From assembly GCF_001679645.1 (NCBI RefSeq), contig NZ_LRUN01000034.1, forward strand, positions 1-64,000: DNA of 64,000 nt, given 5' to 3'. This stretch comes from Pseudomonas bananamidigenes (GTDB lineage: Bacteria; Pseudomonadota; Gammaproteobacteria; Pseudomonadales; Pseudomonadaceae). The position numbers were made by a program, and so were the translations under genes. Positions 52,309-61,509 of this stretch are shown here, in pieces (position 1 is the first letter of the stretch; every line of letters starts with the position of its first letter). The notes beneath the pieces are model-generated. The model did no database searches. It worked only from the letters and a program-made list of their open reading frames with translations, and was not told where the DNA came from.

Positions 52309-54006
52309 TTACGCGGCGCTCTTGGCCTTGATCTTCTTCAGCTCTTCGTCGCGCAATTCGCGGCGCAGGATCTTGCCGACGTTGGTAGTCGGCAGCGCAT
52401 CGCGGAACTCCACCGAACGCGGCACCTTATAGCCGGTGACGTTGGCGCGCATGTGCTCCATCACCGTTTCCTTGGTCAGCGTGACGCCTGGCCTGGCCAC
52501 GATGAAAATCTTGATCGCCTCGCCCGACTTCTCGTCCGGAATGCCGATCGCCGCGCACTGCAACACGCCCGGCAGGGTCGCCAGCACGTCTTCCAGCTCG
52601 TTCGGGTACACGTTGAAGCCGGAGACCAGGATCATGTCTTTCTTGCGATCGACAATGCGCATGTAGCCGTCCGGCTGAATCAGCGCGATGTCGCCGGTTT
52701 TCAGCCAGCCTTCGCTGTCCAGTATCTCGTCGGTGGCTTCCTGACGCTGCCAGTAGCCCTTCATCACTTGCGGCCCCTTGACGCACAGTTCACCGATTTG
52801 CCCCAGCGGCTGCTCTACACCGCTGTCATCGATGACCTTGCACAAGGTCGACGGCACCGGAATGCCGATGGTGCCGATCTGGATGTTCTGGATCGGGTTG
52901 ACCGTGGCCACCGGACTGGTTTCGGTCATGCCGTAGCCTTCGCAGATCGGACAACCGGTGACCGCTTTCCAGCGTTCGGCAGCAGCCAGCTGCAAGGCCA
53001 TGCCGCCGGACAGGGTGACTTTCAGCGCCGAGAAATCCAGCTTGCGGAAACCTTCGTTGTTGCACAGGGCCACGAACAACGTATTGAGGCCGACAAAACC
53101 GCTGAACTTCCACTTCGACAGTTCCTTGACCATGGCCGGCAGGTCGCGCGGGTTGCTGATCAGGATGTTGTGGTTGCCGATCAGCATCATCGCCATGCAA
53201 TGAAAGGTGAACGCGTAGATGTGGTACAGCGGCAGCGGCGTGATCAGGATCTCGCAACCTTCATTGAGGTTGGAGCCCATCAGCGCCTTGCACTGCAGCA
53301 TGTTGGCGACGAGGTTGCGATGGGTGAGCATCGCGCCCTTGGCCACGCCCGTGGTGCCGCCAGTGTATTGCAGCACGGCAACGTCGCCGCTGTCCGGGTT
53401 GGCTTCGGCGACCGGCTGGCCCTGGCCTTTGCTCAGCACGTCGTTGAACTTGACGGCTTTGGGCAAGTGATAGGCCGGCACCATTTTCTTCACGTACTTG
53501 ATGACGCTGTTGATCAGCAGACGCTTGAGCGGCGGCAACAGGTCGGCGACTTCGGTGACGATGACGTGTTTGACGCCGGTTTTCGGCACCACGGCCTCGG
53601 CCAGGTGCGCCATGTTGGCCAGGCACACCAGTGCCTTGGCGCCGGAGTCGTTGAACTGATGTTCCATTTCCCGCGCGGTGTACAACGGGTTGGTGTTGAC
53701 CACGATCAGCCCGGCACGGATGGCACCGAAGACGGCGACCGGGTACTGCAACACGTTGGGCAGTTGCACGGCGATTCGATCACCGGGCTGCAAATCGGTA
53801 TGCTGTTGCAGATAAGCGGCAAACGCACCGGACAATTCGTACAGTTCACCGTAGGTGAGGGTCTTGCCCAGGTTGCTGAACGCCGGTTTGTCGGCGAAGC
53901 GCTGGCAGGATTGCTTCAACACTGCCTGAATATTCGGGTACTCGTCTGGATTGATGTCGGCAGCAATTCCAGCGGGGTACTTATCCTTCCAAAAGTCTTC
54001 GATCAT
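52309..54006 (-). CDS. fadD1: Long-chain fatty-acid-CoA ligase FadD1
   Basis: Activates long-chain fatty acids to acyl-CoA for beta-oxidation. The 565-residue protein has the AMP-binding motif YTGGTTGVAKGAMLTHRNLV (about 211-230), the FACS signature (EGWLKTGDIALIQPDGYMRI region) and the C-terminal lysine motif near KILRRELRDEE. It sits at the inner face of the membrane. It is one of two tandem fadD genes, following fadD2 after about 350 bp, with its own upstream region. The same pairing is known from P. aeruginosa. Confidence 0.93.
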   Translation of the reverse strand: MIEDFWKDKYPAGIAADINPDEYPNIQAVLKQSCQRFADKPAFSNLGKTLTYGELYELSGAFAAYLQQHTDLQPGDRIAVQLPNVLQYPVAVFGAIRAGLIVVNTNPLYTAREMEHQFNDSGAKALVCLANMAHLAEAVVPKTGVKHVIVTEVADLLPPLKRLLINSVIKYVKKMVPAYHLPKAVKFNDVLSKGQGQPVAEANPDSGDVAVLQYTGGTTGVAKGAMLTHRNLVANMLQCKALMGSNLNEGCEILITPLPLYHIYAFTFHCMAMMLIGNHNILISNPRDLPAMVKELSKWKFSGFVGLNTLFVALCNNEGFRKLDFSALKVTLSGGMALQLAAAERWKAVTGCPICEGYGMTETSPVATVNPIQNIQIGTIGIPVPSTLCKVIDDSGVEQPLGQIGELCVKGPQVMKGYWQRQEATDEILDSEGWLKTGDIALIQPDGYMRIVDRKKDMILVSGFNVYPNELEDVLATLPGVLQCAAIGIPDEKSGEAIKIFIVARPGVTLTKETVMEHMRANVTGYKVPRSVEFRDALPTTNVGKILRRELRDEELKKIKAKSAA

Positions 54007-54356
54007 GGAAGCCCACTCCTCAGCAACGCGAATTCAGCACCGCATTTGATGCGATTATTATTGGTGTTTGTCTTGTATTGGTGAATCTGGCTTTTTGCAG
54101 GCCGAGAAGTCACAAAGCGCGCCGAGAGTAGCAGCTTTGCCGAGGGTCGACCAGAGCCAAAAGCGGCCCCTACAGTCATTTTAATGACTCAAGAATTACT
54201 GGCAGTCATTTTAGAGCAAAAATCCTATAACACCCTGAAAGTCCCGGTTTTCAGGGCCTTCAAAGCAAAAGATCGCAACCTGCGGCAGCTCCTGAACCGG
54301 AAACGTATTTCCTGGAGGCGCTACCGAAGGTTGCGATCTTTTTACTTCAAGCCGAC
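54007..54356. other. Region between fadD2 and fadD1
   Basis: About 350 bp without a gene. It contains a REP-related palindrome acting as terminator (54267-54343) and, to its left, the presumed fadD1 promoter. No PsrA-type GAAAC-N4-GTTTC site is obvious. Confidence 0.5.
54267..54343 (-). terminator. REP-type palindrome/terminator of fadD2
   Basis: AAAAGATCGCAACC (54267-54280) pairs with GGTTGCGATCTTTT (54329-54342) around a 48-nt centre containing CTGCGGCAGCTCC. The GATCGCAACCTGCGGCAGCTCC motif is a widespread Pseudomonas intergenic repeat. A-rich and T-rich flanks let it work as a terminator. Confidence 0.7.
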
Positions 54357-56045
54357 CTATGCGATATCACGCAGCTCACGCCGCAGAATCTTCCCGACAG
54401 GCGTCATCGGCAGCGACTCACGCAGCACGATGTGCTTGGGTACCTTGTACGCCGTGAAATTCTCTTTGCAGTAGGCCTTCAGCTCTTCCAGGCTGACCCC
54501 GGTTTCCCGGGCCACCACAAACAGCTTTACCGCCTCGCCGGAGCGTTCGTCCGGCACACCGATCACTGCGCAGTTCGCGACTTTCGGGTGGGCCATCACC
54601 ACGTCTTCGATTTCGTTCGGGTACACGTTGAAACCGGAGACGATGATCATGTCTTTCTTGCGATCGACGATGCGTACGAAACCGTCCGGGTCGATCACCG
54701 CAATGTCTCCGGACTTGAACCAGCCCTCGGCGTCCAGCACCTCGGCGGTGGCTTCGGGTTTGTGCCAGTAACCCTTCATGATCTGCGGGCCCTTGATGCA
54801 CAGTTCGCCGCGCTCTCCCAAGGGTTGCTCGACGCCCTCGTCATTGATGACCTTCAACCGGGTGCCCGGCACCGGCAGGCCGACGGTACCGATCCGCGAC
54901 AGTTCGCCGTAGGGGTTGGTGCAGGCGACCGGCGAGGTTTCGGTCAACCCGTAGCCTTCAGTGATCCGGCAACCGGTGAGCTGCTCCCAGCGCTCTGCCG
55001 TGGCCTTGACCAGTGCGGTGCCGCCGGAGTTGGTGAGTTTGAGCGTGGAGAAATCCAGGGTCTTGAAGTCCGGGTGATCCATCAGCGCGACGAACAGCGT
55101 GTTGAGCCCCAGCAGTGCCGAGAACTTCCAGTTCTTCAGCTCCTTGATGAAACCGCCGATGTCACGCGGGTTGGTGATCAGCACGTTGTGATTACCGGAG
55201 ACCATCATGCACATGCAGTTCGCGGTGAAGGCGTAGATGTGGTACAGCGGCAGTGGCGCGATCATCACCTCCTGCCCTTCGCGCAACAATGGCTGGCCAT
55301 CGCTGCCGAACTGACCGAGACAGGCGCGAACCTGCTGCATGTTGGCCACCAGATTGCCGTGAGTGAGCATCGCGCCCTTGGCTAGGCCGGTGGTGCCGCC
55401 GGTGTATTGCAGGACGGCGATGTCGTCCAGGCCAACCTTCAACGGCTGGATGCCCAGGCCCCGGCCCATACGCAACGCGCTCTTGAAGGAAAGCGCCTGG
55501 GGCAACGAGTAGGCCGGGACCATTTTCTTCACTTTGCTGACCACGGTGTTGACCAGCCAGCCCTTGGCAGCGGGCATCAGGTCACCCATCTTCGCTTCGA
55601 TCAGGTACTGGATGTCAGTGTCCGGCAGCACTTCCTGGACCTTCTGGCCGAACATGTTCAGATACACCAGCGCCCGGGCACCGGAATCCTTGAATTGATG
55701 GCGCATTTCCCGCGCGGTGTACAGCGGGTTGGTGTTGACCACGATCAGCCCGGCGCGCAGGGCGCCGAACACGGCAATCGGATACTGCAGGACATTGGGC
55801 ATCTGCACCGCGATGCGATCGCCCGGCACCAGGTCGGTGTGGGCTTGCAGGTAACCGGCGAACGCGGCGCTCTGACGCTCGAGTTCGGCGTAGGTCAGGG
55901 TCACGCCCATGTTGCTGAACGCCGGGCGATCAGCGAATTTCTTGCAGGAACGCTCGAACACCTCGATCACCGATTTGAATTCATTCACGTCGATGTCCAG
56001 GGGTACGCCCGCCGGGCGTTTGTCATTCCAGAAATCAGGTTGCAT
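54357..56045 (-). CDS. fadD2: Long-chain fatty-acid-CoA ligase FadD2
   Basis: A 562-residue AMP-forming acyl-CoA ligase, highly similar in layout to FadD1: YTGGTTGLAKGAMLTHGNLV (about 215-234), the GDIAVIDPDGFVRIVDRKKD region and the closing VGKILRRELRDIA. The gene order fadD1-fadD2-lipase-hydratase is as I recall from P. aeruginosa PA3299-PA3302, which supports the names. It faces the hydrolase gene at 56295 across 249 bp. Confidence 0.92.
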   Translation of the reverse strand: MQPDFWNDKRPAGVPLDIDVNEFKSVIEVFERSCKKFADRPAFSNMGVTLTYAELERQSAAFAGYLQAHTDLVPGDRIAVQMPNVLQYPIAVFGALRAGLIVVNTNPLYTAREMRHQFKDSGARALVYLNMFGQKVQEVLPDTDIQYLIEAKMGDLMPAAKGWLVNTVVSKVKKMVPAYSLPQALSFKSALRMGRGLGIQPLKVGLDDIAVLQYTGGTTGLAKGAMLTHGNLVANMQQVRACLGQFGSDGQPLLREGQEVMIAPLPLYHIYAFTANCMCMMVSGNHNVLITNPRDIGGFIKELKNWKFSALLGLNTLFVALMDHPDFKTLDFSTLKLTNSGGTALVKATAERWEQLTGCRITEGYGLTETSPVACTNPYGELSRIGTVGLPVPGTRLKVINDEGVEQPLGERGELCIKGPQIMKGYWHKPEATAEVLDAEGWFKSGDIAVIDPDGFVRIVDRKKDMIIVSGFNVYPNEIEDVVMAHPKVANCAVIGVPDERSGEAVKLFVVARETGVSLEELKAYCKENFTAYKVPKHIVLRESLPMTPVGKILRRELRDIA

Positions 56046-56294
56046 TGTTCTTGTCCTCTTTACCTGAGCCGATCCGGGACCGCATCGCTGTCACTTCTCT
56101 CCCGTCCATGGAAAAACACACAGCAAAAAGCGGGGCTTCACGGACACTAGCAGCTATGGTCAATCAGGCAAATACGGGCAAGGTCCTCATTGATCGTGTG
56201 AATCTTCCTGCCGTGGCGTGACCGGATCGGACGCGCTATACAATGCAACGTCTTCGAGCCCCTTCAGCAAAAGCAGGCAGCAAAAGGAAGCGCC

Positions 56295-57239
56295 ATGATC
56301 CACGACACCTTCTGGCTGGACGCCAGTGACCGCAGCCGTCTGTTCGTCAACCGGTGGCTGCCGTCTGCGCCGCTGAAAGCGGTGATTCTGCTGGCCCACG
56401 GCATGGCCGAGCACAGTGGCCGCTACGGGCGACTGGCAGAGTCGTTTTGCGCTGCAGACTACGGTGTGTACGCGCCGGATCAGCGCGGTCATGGCAAAAC
56501 GGCCGATCACGGGACGCTGGGGCATTTTGCCGACGACGATGGCTGGTGCAAGGTGGTCGGCGACCTGGCGAGCCTCAACCAGTGCATCGGCCAGCGTCAT
56601 ACCGGCGTGCCGATCATATTGCTCGGGCACAGCATGGGCAGCTACATCGCCCAGGCGTATCTGCTGCATCACAGCGCCAGCCTGCACGGCGCGATTCTCA
56701 GCGGCTCGAATTTCCAGCCGGTGGCGCTGTATCGAACGGCGCGGCAGATCGCCCGTTTCGAAAAATTGCGCCAGGGCCCCAAGGGACGCAGTGCCCTGAT
56801 CGAATGGCTGTCGTTCGGCTCGTTCAACAAAAAATTCAAGCCTGCGCGTACCGCGTTCGACTGGCTGAGTCGCGACCCGGCCGAAGTCGATAAATATGCC
56901 GCTGACCCGCTGTGCGGCTTTCGCTGCACCAATCAGCTGTGGATCGACCTGCTCGGTGGCTTGCAGCAAATCAGCAAAGCGTCCAATCTCGCCCAGATCG
57001 ACCCGGGCCTGCCACTGCTGGTGATCGGCGGTGAATGTGATCCGGTGAGCGAAGGCAAGCGTCTGACTGATCTGGCCAACGCCTTGCGCTCGGCCGGCAG
57101 CCAGAACCTGCAATTGAAGATTTACCCGCAGGCCCGGCACGAATTGTTCAACGAGACCAACCGCGACGAAGTGACCGCCGATGTCCTGGCCTGGATCGAC
57201 CAGGCCTTGAGCCATCCCCGTCCGCACCGCAGCGAATAG
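56295..57239 (+). CDS. Alpha/beta hydrolase, monoacylglycerol lipase-like
   Basis: A 314-residue hydrolase. The nucleophile elbow GHSMG is near residue 115 and the oxyanion region is LLAHGMAEHSGRY. The acid is expected in GGECDPVSEG and the histidine in QARHELFNE. The fold and order of motifs fit monoacylglycerol lipases or lysophospholipases that release fatty acids, which suits its place beside fadD2 and phaJ. AAGGAAG precedes the start. It is followed 42 bp later by the MaoC-type gene. Confidence 0.88.
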   Translation: MIHDTFWLDASDRSRLFVNRWLPSAPLKAVILLAHGMAEHSGRYGRLAESFCAADYGVYAPDQRGHGKTADHGTLGHFADDDGWCKVVGDLASLNQCIGQRHTGVPIILLGHSMGSYIAQAYLLHHSASLHGAILSGSNFQPVALYRTARQIARFEKLRQGPKGRSALIEWLSFGSFNKKFKPARTAFDWLSRDPAEVDKYAADPLCGFRCTNQLWIDLLGGLQQISKASNLAQIDPGLPLLVIGGECDPVSEGKRLTDLANALRSAGSQNLQLKIYPQARHELFNETNRDEVTADVLAWIDQALSHPRPHRSE

Positions 57240-57281
57240 TTTTTTGTGGATTCATTTCATCCGTCACAGGAATTCAGACCC

Positions 57282-57752
57282 ATGACCCAGGTTACCAACA
57301 TCCCTTACGAAGCCCTTGAAGTGGGCCAGACCGCCAGCTACAGCAAGACTGTCGAGGAGCGCGACATCCAGCTGTTCGCCGCGATGTCCGGCGACCACAA
57401 CCCGGTGCACCTGGATGCCGAGTTCGCCGCCGCCAGCATGTTCAAGGAGCGCATCGCCCACGGCATGTTCAGCGGTGCGCTGATCAGTGCCGCCGTGGCC
57501 TGCGAGCTGCCTGGGCCGGGGACCATTTATATCGGTCAGCAGATGAGCTTTCAGAAGCCGGTGAAGATCGGCGACACCCTGACCGTGCGCCTGGAAATCC
57601 TCGAAAAACTGCCTAAATTCCGCGTACGCATCGCCACTCGAGTTTTCAATCAGCGCGATGAGCTGGTGGTCGATGGCGAGGCCGAGATCCTGGCGCCGCG
57701 CAAACAGCAGACCGTGACCCTGCCGACCTTGCCAGCCATCAGCATTGGCTGA
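57282..57752 (+). CDS. phaJ1: (R)-specific enoyl-CoA hydratase
   Basis: A 156-residue MaoC-type hot-dog protein that hydrates trans-2-enoyl-CoA to (R)-3-hydroxyacyl-CoA, linking beta-oxidation to polyhydroxyalkanoate precursors. The catalytic D-x5-H pair is in SGDHNPVHLDAEFA and RIAHGMFSGALIS confirms the family. The length equals PhaJ1 of P. aeruginosa (156). The ATG at 57282 (MTQVTNIPYE) has a purine-rich upstream site. A terminator follows at 57776-57806. Confidence 0.9.
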   Translation: MTQVTNIPYEALEVGQTASYSKTVEERDIQLFAAMSGDHNPVHLDAEFAAASMFKERIAHGMFSGALISAAVACELPGPGTIYIGQQMSFQKPVKIGDTLTVRLEILEKLPKFRVRIATRVFNQRDELVVDGEAEILAPRKQQTVTLPTLPAISIG

Positions 57753-57775
57753 TGATCCCGGTTAAATGCGGACAC

Positions 57776-57806
57776 AAAAAAACGCCAGACCAGCTGGCGT
57801 TTTTTT
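57776..57806. terminator. Bidirectional terminator
   Basis: AAAAAAACGCCAG (57776-57788) pairs with CTGGCGTTTTTTT (57794-57806) over 5 nt. It serves phaJ1 and the convergent PA2169-family gene. Confidence 0.92.
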
Positions 57807-57821
57807 ATTGGCCTCGAACGC

Positions 57822-58289
57822 TCAGGAGCGTGCGCGAGCCTGGTTACGCAGCGCTTTCACCTGATCGTGATTGCGTTGCACACCGTGGTACTGACGCTCG
57901 ACCAGATCACGAATACCCACCAGGTTGTGCTTGTTGATCTTCTCGATCGCTTCACGGTAAGCCTTCAATGCGTGGTCTTCACCGCGCTCGGCTTCGTTGA
58001 GCACGGCCTCTTCGTCCTTGCCGGTGAACATCGCTTTGACGTCGACCCAACGGCGGTGCAGATCACCGCTTACGCTGGTGGAGGTTTCCGGATCGCCGCC
58101 CATCGAGCGCACAGTCGCCTGCAATTCCGCAGCCGCCGTAGCGCAGTCGGCGGAGCGTTTCGCGAACAGGGCTTTCAGTTCAGGGTGCTTGATGTCCTCG
58201 GCGCAAGTCTTGAATCCTTCCTGGCCGTCCTTGCTGGTTTCAATCAGGTCATTGAGGACAGAGATGGCTTCTTTATTGAGGTCAGTCAT
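57822..58289 (-). CDS. PA2169 family four-helix-bundle protein
   Basis: A 155-residue helical protein (DUF2383/PA2169 type, ferritin-like bundle). The first helix NKEAISVLNDLIETSKDGQE and the GKDEEAVLNEAERGEDHALK region with conserved acidic residues and His (ERGEDHALKAY) suggest a metal or stress role. Its function is unknown; homologues are found with stress genes. The start is preceded by AAGGAACTGG. It is monocistronic. Confidence 0.9.
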   Translation of the reverse strand: MTDLNKEAISVLNDLIETSKDGQEGFKTCAEDIKHPELKALFAKRSADCATAAAELQATVRSMGGDPETSTSVSGDLHRRWVDVKAMFTGKDEEAVLNEAERGEDHALKAYREAIEKINKHNLVGIRDLVERQYHGVQRNHDQVKALRNQARARS

Positions 58290-58495
58290 TTTCCAGTTCC
58301 TTGCGTTTTGGTGGAAGTTGCAAGGACTGTTGCAGCGGGCGTGCCATTTTCAAGAATTACAATTAATCGTTAAATTTCAATAAGTTATGAATAAATAAAA
58401 AATCTGTATGCCTGTTTTTTGCATGATCTGTCATTTGGCCTGCATGCAGAATGCCTGTATTTTCCAGACTGTTTCGAATCCAGACGATCCCTTTG

Positions 58496-58732
58496 ATGAA
58501 TCCTGAAAAACTCGAGTTGCTGATCACCCGCGAAATGCCCTTCGGCAAATACAAAGGGCGGATCATTGCCGACCTCCCCGGGCCTTACCTGAACTGGTTC
58601 GCCCGAGAAGGATTTCCCCATGGTGAACTCGGCGGCCTGCTCGCACTGATGCATGAGATCGATCACAACGGACTGTCGGAACTGCTTGAACCGTTGCGCG
58701 CCAAACACGGCAAACCCGCCCCGCGCCACTGA
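58496..58732 (+). CDS. DUF3820 family protein
   Basis: A 78-residue protein with the DUF3820 pattern MPFGKYKGRIIADLPGPYLN, then WFAREGFPHGELGGLLALMH. The function is unknown; a nucleic-acid role has been suggested for some relatives. The ATG at 58496 gives MNPEKLELL; an upstream ATG at 58451 would add 15 hydrophobic residues. Neither has a strong ribosome site. The next gene follows after 24 bp, so they may be cotranscribed. Confidence 0.85.
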   Translation: MNPEKLELLITREMPFGKYKGRIIADLPGPYLNWFAREGFPHGELGGLLALMHEIDHNGLSELLEPLRAKHGKPAPRH

Positions 58733-58756
58733 GGCGCCTCCTGAGCCGAGCCGACC

Positions 58757-59938
58757 ATGCCCGATAACACCCGCCGTGCCCGAGACGAAGCCTTCTGGCA
58801 AACGTTCGCCGACCGTTACGACCGCCACCCCGGCCCCGTGAATCTTGAAAACGGTTACTTCGGACGCATGTCACGCACAGTGGTCGAGGATTACCAGCGT
58901 CACATCGAACTGATCAACAACAGCAACTCGGTCTACGCACGCCAGCGATTCGAACAGCACGACAGCCTCGACATCCGCGCGCAACTCGCCGAGATGATTG
59001 GCGTGCGCGCGCAAAGCATCGCTTTCACCCAGAACGCCACCGCCGGCCTGCAATCGCTGATCCGCAACTACAACCGCCTGCAGCCAGGCGATCAGGTGCT
59101 GATCTGCGACCTGGAATACGACACGGTCAAGAGCGCCATGCGCTGGCTGGCCCGCCATCGCGGAGTCGAAGTGATTGAGATCGAGCACTCGCACCCGACC
59201 AGTTTCGAAAGTCTGCTGGCGACTTACCGAGAAACATTCACTCGTTATCCGAAGCTCAAGCTGATGGCGCTGACCCATGTCACCCACCGTACCGGACTGG
59301 TGATGCCGGTGCAGGCCATCGCCGCACTGGCCAGGGAACATGGCGTAGACATCATCCTTGATGGCGCCCATGCCCTCGGCCAGATCGAGTTTGATCTGGA
59401 GACGCTGGGCATCGCCTTCGCCGGGTACAACCTGCACAAATGGATCGGTTCGCCGCTGACCCTGGGCTTTATCTACATCGCCCCTCAACGTCTGGCCGAC
59501 ATCGACCCGGACATGGGCGAAATGCATTTCCCGCTCAACGATATCCGCTCCCGCACGCCCCACAGTACACCGAACATTCCGGCGCTGATGACCCTGCCGC
59601 TGGTGTTCGAGGAACACCGTGCACTGGGCGGTGCGGCGGCCAAGGGCGCACGGCTGAACTACCTGCGCAACCTGTGGGTCAGCGCCGTGCGCAACCTGCC
59701 GGGCATCGAAGTCACCACCCCGGACGATCCGCGTCTGTACTGCGGCATCACCTCGATGCGCTTTACCCGGCATGCCGACCAGCAGTCAATGGTCGAGCGC
59801 CTGCTCGGCGACTTCAACCTGTTTACCGTCGTACGCCACGGGGCCGCATGCGGGCCGTGCATCCGCATCACACCGGCGCTGACTACTACGGCCGCGGAAA
59901 TCCAATTGCTGATTAGGGCACTCGACGAACTGCGCTAA
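58757..59938 (+). CDS. Class V aminotransferase-fold PLP enzyme
   Basis: A 393-residue PLP enzyme of the isopenicillin N epimerase/cysteine desulfurase-like group. The PLP lysine K228 is in GYNLHKWIGSP; D202 and H205 (ILDGAHALGQ) bind the cofactor. The reaction is unknown. It lacks the cysteine-rich loop typical of desulfurases. It has GAGCC sequence before the start. It ends with a 4-bp convergent overlap with the dioxygenase gene. Confidence 0.88.
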   Translation: MPDNTRRARDEAFWQTFADRYDRHPGPVNLENGYFGRMSRTVVEDYQRHIELINNSNSVYARQRFEQHDSLDIRAQLAEMIGVRAQSIAFTQNATAGLQSLIRNYNRLQPGDQVLICDLEYDTVKSAMRWLARHRGVEVIEIEHSHPTSFESLLATYRETFTRYPKLKLMALTHVTHRTGLVMPVQAIAALAREHGVDIILDGAHALGQIEFDLETLGIAFAGYNLHKWIGSPLTLGFIYIAPQRLADIDPDMGEMHFPLNDIRSRTPHSTPNIPALMTLPLVFEEHRALGGAAAKGARLNYLRNLWVSAVRNLPGIEVTTPDDPRLYCGITSMRFTRHADQQSMVERLLGDFNLFTVVRHGAACGPCIRITPALTTTAAEIQLLIRALDELR

Positions 59939-60651
59939 ACCGTGTACTTGTCGAAGTCCTCGGGCTTGATCTGCGACGACACCGCAAAGGTGTCGATGCC
60001 GATCGTGAGATGACCGAAGAAACCGTCCTCATGGGAGTCGCGGCTGATCGGCCAGACCGTCAGCGTCGAGGCTTCTCCGCCCATTCGGGTGTAGTAGTGG
60101 TCCTGGCAGTTGTTCAGCGGCGAGGACGCCCGCCCGCGATAGGCTCTGGCATTGAGCACCGAACGTGAGACGACTTCGGGAAAGTACAGCTGCCCGACCC
60201 AGGCCACATTGCGTTCGTCCAGATATTCGCTGCCGGCAACGATGCGCACCGCCACATGAATATGCAACGCCCGCCCGGCATAGAACCCCGGATAGATCGT
60301 GGTGAATCGCACCCTGCCCTTGTGATCGCTGAACTGGCCGCCGCGCAGGTAGGTGTCATCGTCGGTTCGCGGGATGGAACCGATGTCCTCGACATCGACT
60401 TCCTGATCCGGGTTGATCCGGCTCCAGCCCGAATAGGCCCCTCGAGCATTGCAGTGCCAGATATCCACCAGCGCGCCGCTGACCGGCTCGCCGGTCATGG
60501 CATCGACGATGGTCAGGCGCAACAGCAAAGGCAGTCCCTCGGCGCCTTCGCTGATGTTGCGGCGCAACAGTCTGGGATTGCGAAAATACGGCCCGGCGAC
60601 TTGCTCGGGGGCCAGCTGATAAACGGGTGGCACTGACGGCTGGTGATCCAT
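59935..60651 (-). CDS. Intradiol ring-cleavage dioxygenase-like protein
   Basis: A 238-residue protein of the intradiol dioxygenase family. Iron ligands are likely Tyr (HCNARGAYSGW), Tyr and two His (TIYPGFYAGRALHIHVAVR), which matches the Tyr2-His2 pattern. The aromatic substrate is unknown, and no catechol or protocatechuate operon is adjacent. It has no signal peptide. The terminal 4 bp overlap the convergent PLP enzyme gene. Confidence 0.88.
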   Translation of the reverse strand: MDHQPSVPPVYQLAPEQVAGPYFRNPRLLRRNISEGAEGLPLLLRLTIVDAMTGEPVSGALVDIWHCNARGAYSGWSRINPDQEVDVEDIGSIPRTDDDTYLRGGQFSDHKGRVRFTTIYPGFYAGRALHIHVAVRIVAGSEYLDERNVAWVGQLYFPEVVSRSVLNARAYRGRASSPLNNCQDHYYTRMGGEASTLTVWPISRDSHEDGFFGHLTIGIDTFAVSSQIKPEDFDKYTV

Positions 60652-60754
60652 GATGCGTTCTCTCTTCCATAAGAAAAACGCAGGTTAGCGCCATGAAAAA
60701 AACGTCGTGCGATAACTATGTATCGCGCGATGTCACCGCAGACTTTCCCCGGGC

Positions 60755-60787
60755 AAAAAAAAACGGCGCGCCGACCAAGCGCACCGT
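60755..60787 (-). terminator. Terminator of the zwf-pgl-eda operon
   Basis: On the minus strand ACGGTGCGC pairs with GCGCGCCGT (one G-T pair) over a 7-nt loop, followed by a run of nine T. In plus coordinates the arms are 60763-60771 and 60779-60787. Confidence 0.9.
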
Positions 60788-60826
60788 AAAGCCGTAGAAC
60801 ACACAACGAAGTGTCGGGTGAAGCGA

Positions 60827-61492
60827 TCAGTCCAGCAGCGCCAGCGCCTCGGCGGTGCATTCCTGAATGCGGGCCCAGTCGCCGTTCTTGATCCACTCGG
60901 GATCGAGCATCCAGCTACCGCCCACGCACATGACGTTTTTCAGCGCCATGTAGCTCTTGATGTTGGCAGGTCCCACGCCACCGGTCGGGCAGAATTTCAC
61001 TTCGCCGAACGGGCCGCCGAGGGCCTTGATGGCCGCCACGCCACCGCTGACTTCAGCCGGGAACAGCTTGAAGCGGCGATACCCCAGACCATAGCCTTCC
61101 ATGATGCCGGAGGCGTTGCTGATGCCGGGCAACAGGGGGATCGGGCTTTCGACACTCGCTTCCAGCAGGTCACGGGTGATGCCCGGGGTGACGATGAATT
61201 GCGAACCGGCCGCTTCGGCAGCGGCCAGCATGTTGCGGTCGAGTACGGTGCCGGCGCCGGTCACCAGTTCCGGGCGCTGTTCGCGCAGGATCTGGATCGC
61301 CTTGAGGCCGAACTGCGAACGCAGGGTCACTTCCAGCGCGGTCAGGCCACCGGCGGCCAGGGCGTCAGCCAGCGGCAGCACGTCCTGTTCACGGGCGATG
61401 GTGATCACCGGCAGGATCCGCGCCTTGGCGCAGAGACTGTCGATCAGGGCAACTTTGTCCGCCATGGAAACGGTCGGGGATGGGGTTGTCAT
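60827..61492 (-). CDS. eda: KDPG aldolase (2-dehydro-3-deoxyphosphogluconate aldolase)
   Basis: Cleaves KDPG to pyruvate and glyceraldehyde-3-phosphate, the last step of the Entner-Doudoroff route. A 221-residue protein. The Schiff-base lysine is in FKLFPAEVSGG, and the ALEVTLRS segment with the catalytic Glu is near the N-terminus. The ATG at 61492 (MTTPSPTVSM) has AAGGAACAG about 8 nt upstream. It is the third gene of zwf-pgl-eda, 17 bp after pgl. Confidence 0.96.
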   Translation of the reverse strand: MTTPSPTVSMADKVALIDSLCAKARILPVITIAREQDVLPLADALAAGGLTALEVTLRSQFGLKAIQILREQRPELVTGAGTVLDRNMLAAAEAAGSQFIVTPGITRDLLEASVESPIPLLPGISNASGIMEGYGLGYRRFKLFPAEVSGGVAAIKALGGPFGEVKFCPTGGVGPANIKSYMALKNVMCVGGSWMLDPEWIKNGDWARIQECTAEALALLD

Positions 61493-61509
61493 AGCGGCTG
61501 TTCCTTGGC

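Noticed and set aside
52246-54084. 612-residue plus-strand frame opposite fadD1
   Set aside because: Antisense of a clear acyl-CoA ligase; no motif and no initiation signals.
54007-54356. PsrA site near the fadD genes
   Set aside because: GGAAACGTATTTCC at 54299-54312 resembles it but does not have the GAAAC-N4-GTTTC spacing, and it lies inside a repeat.
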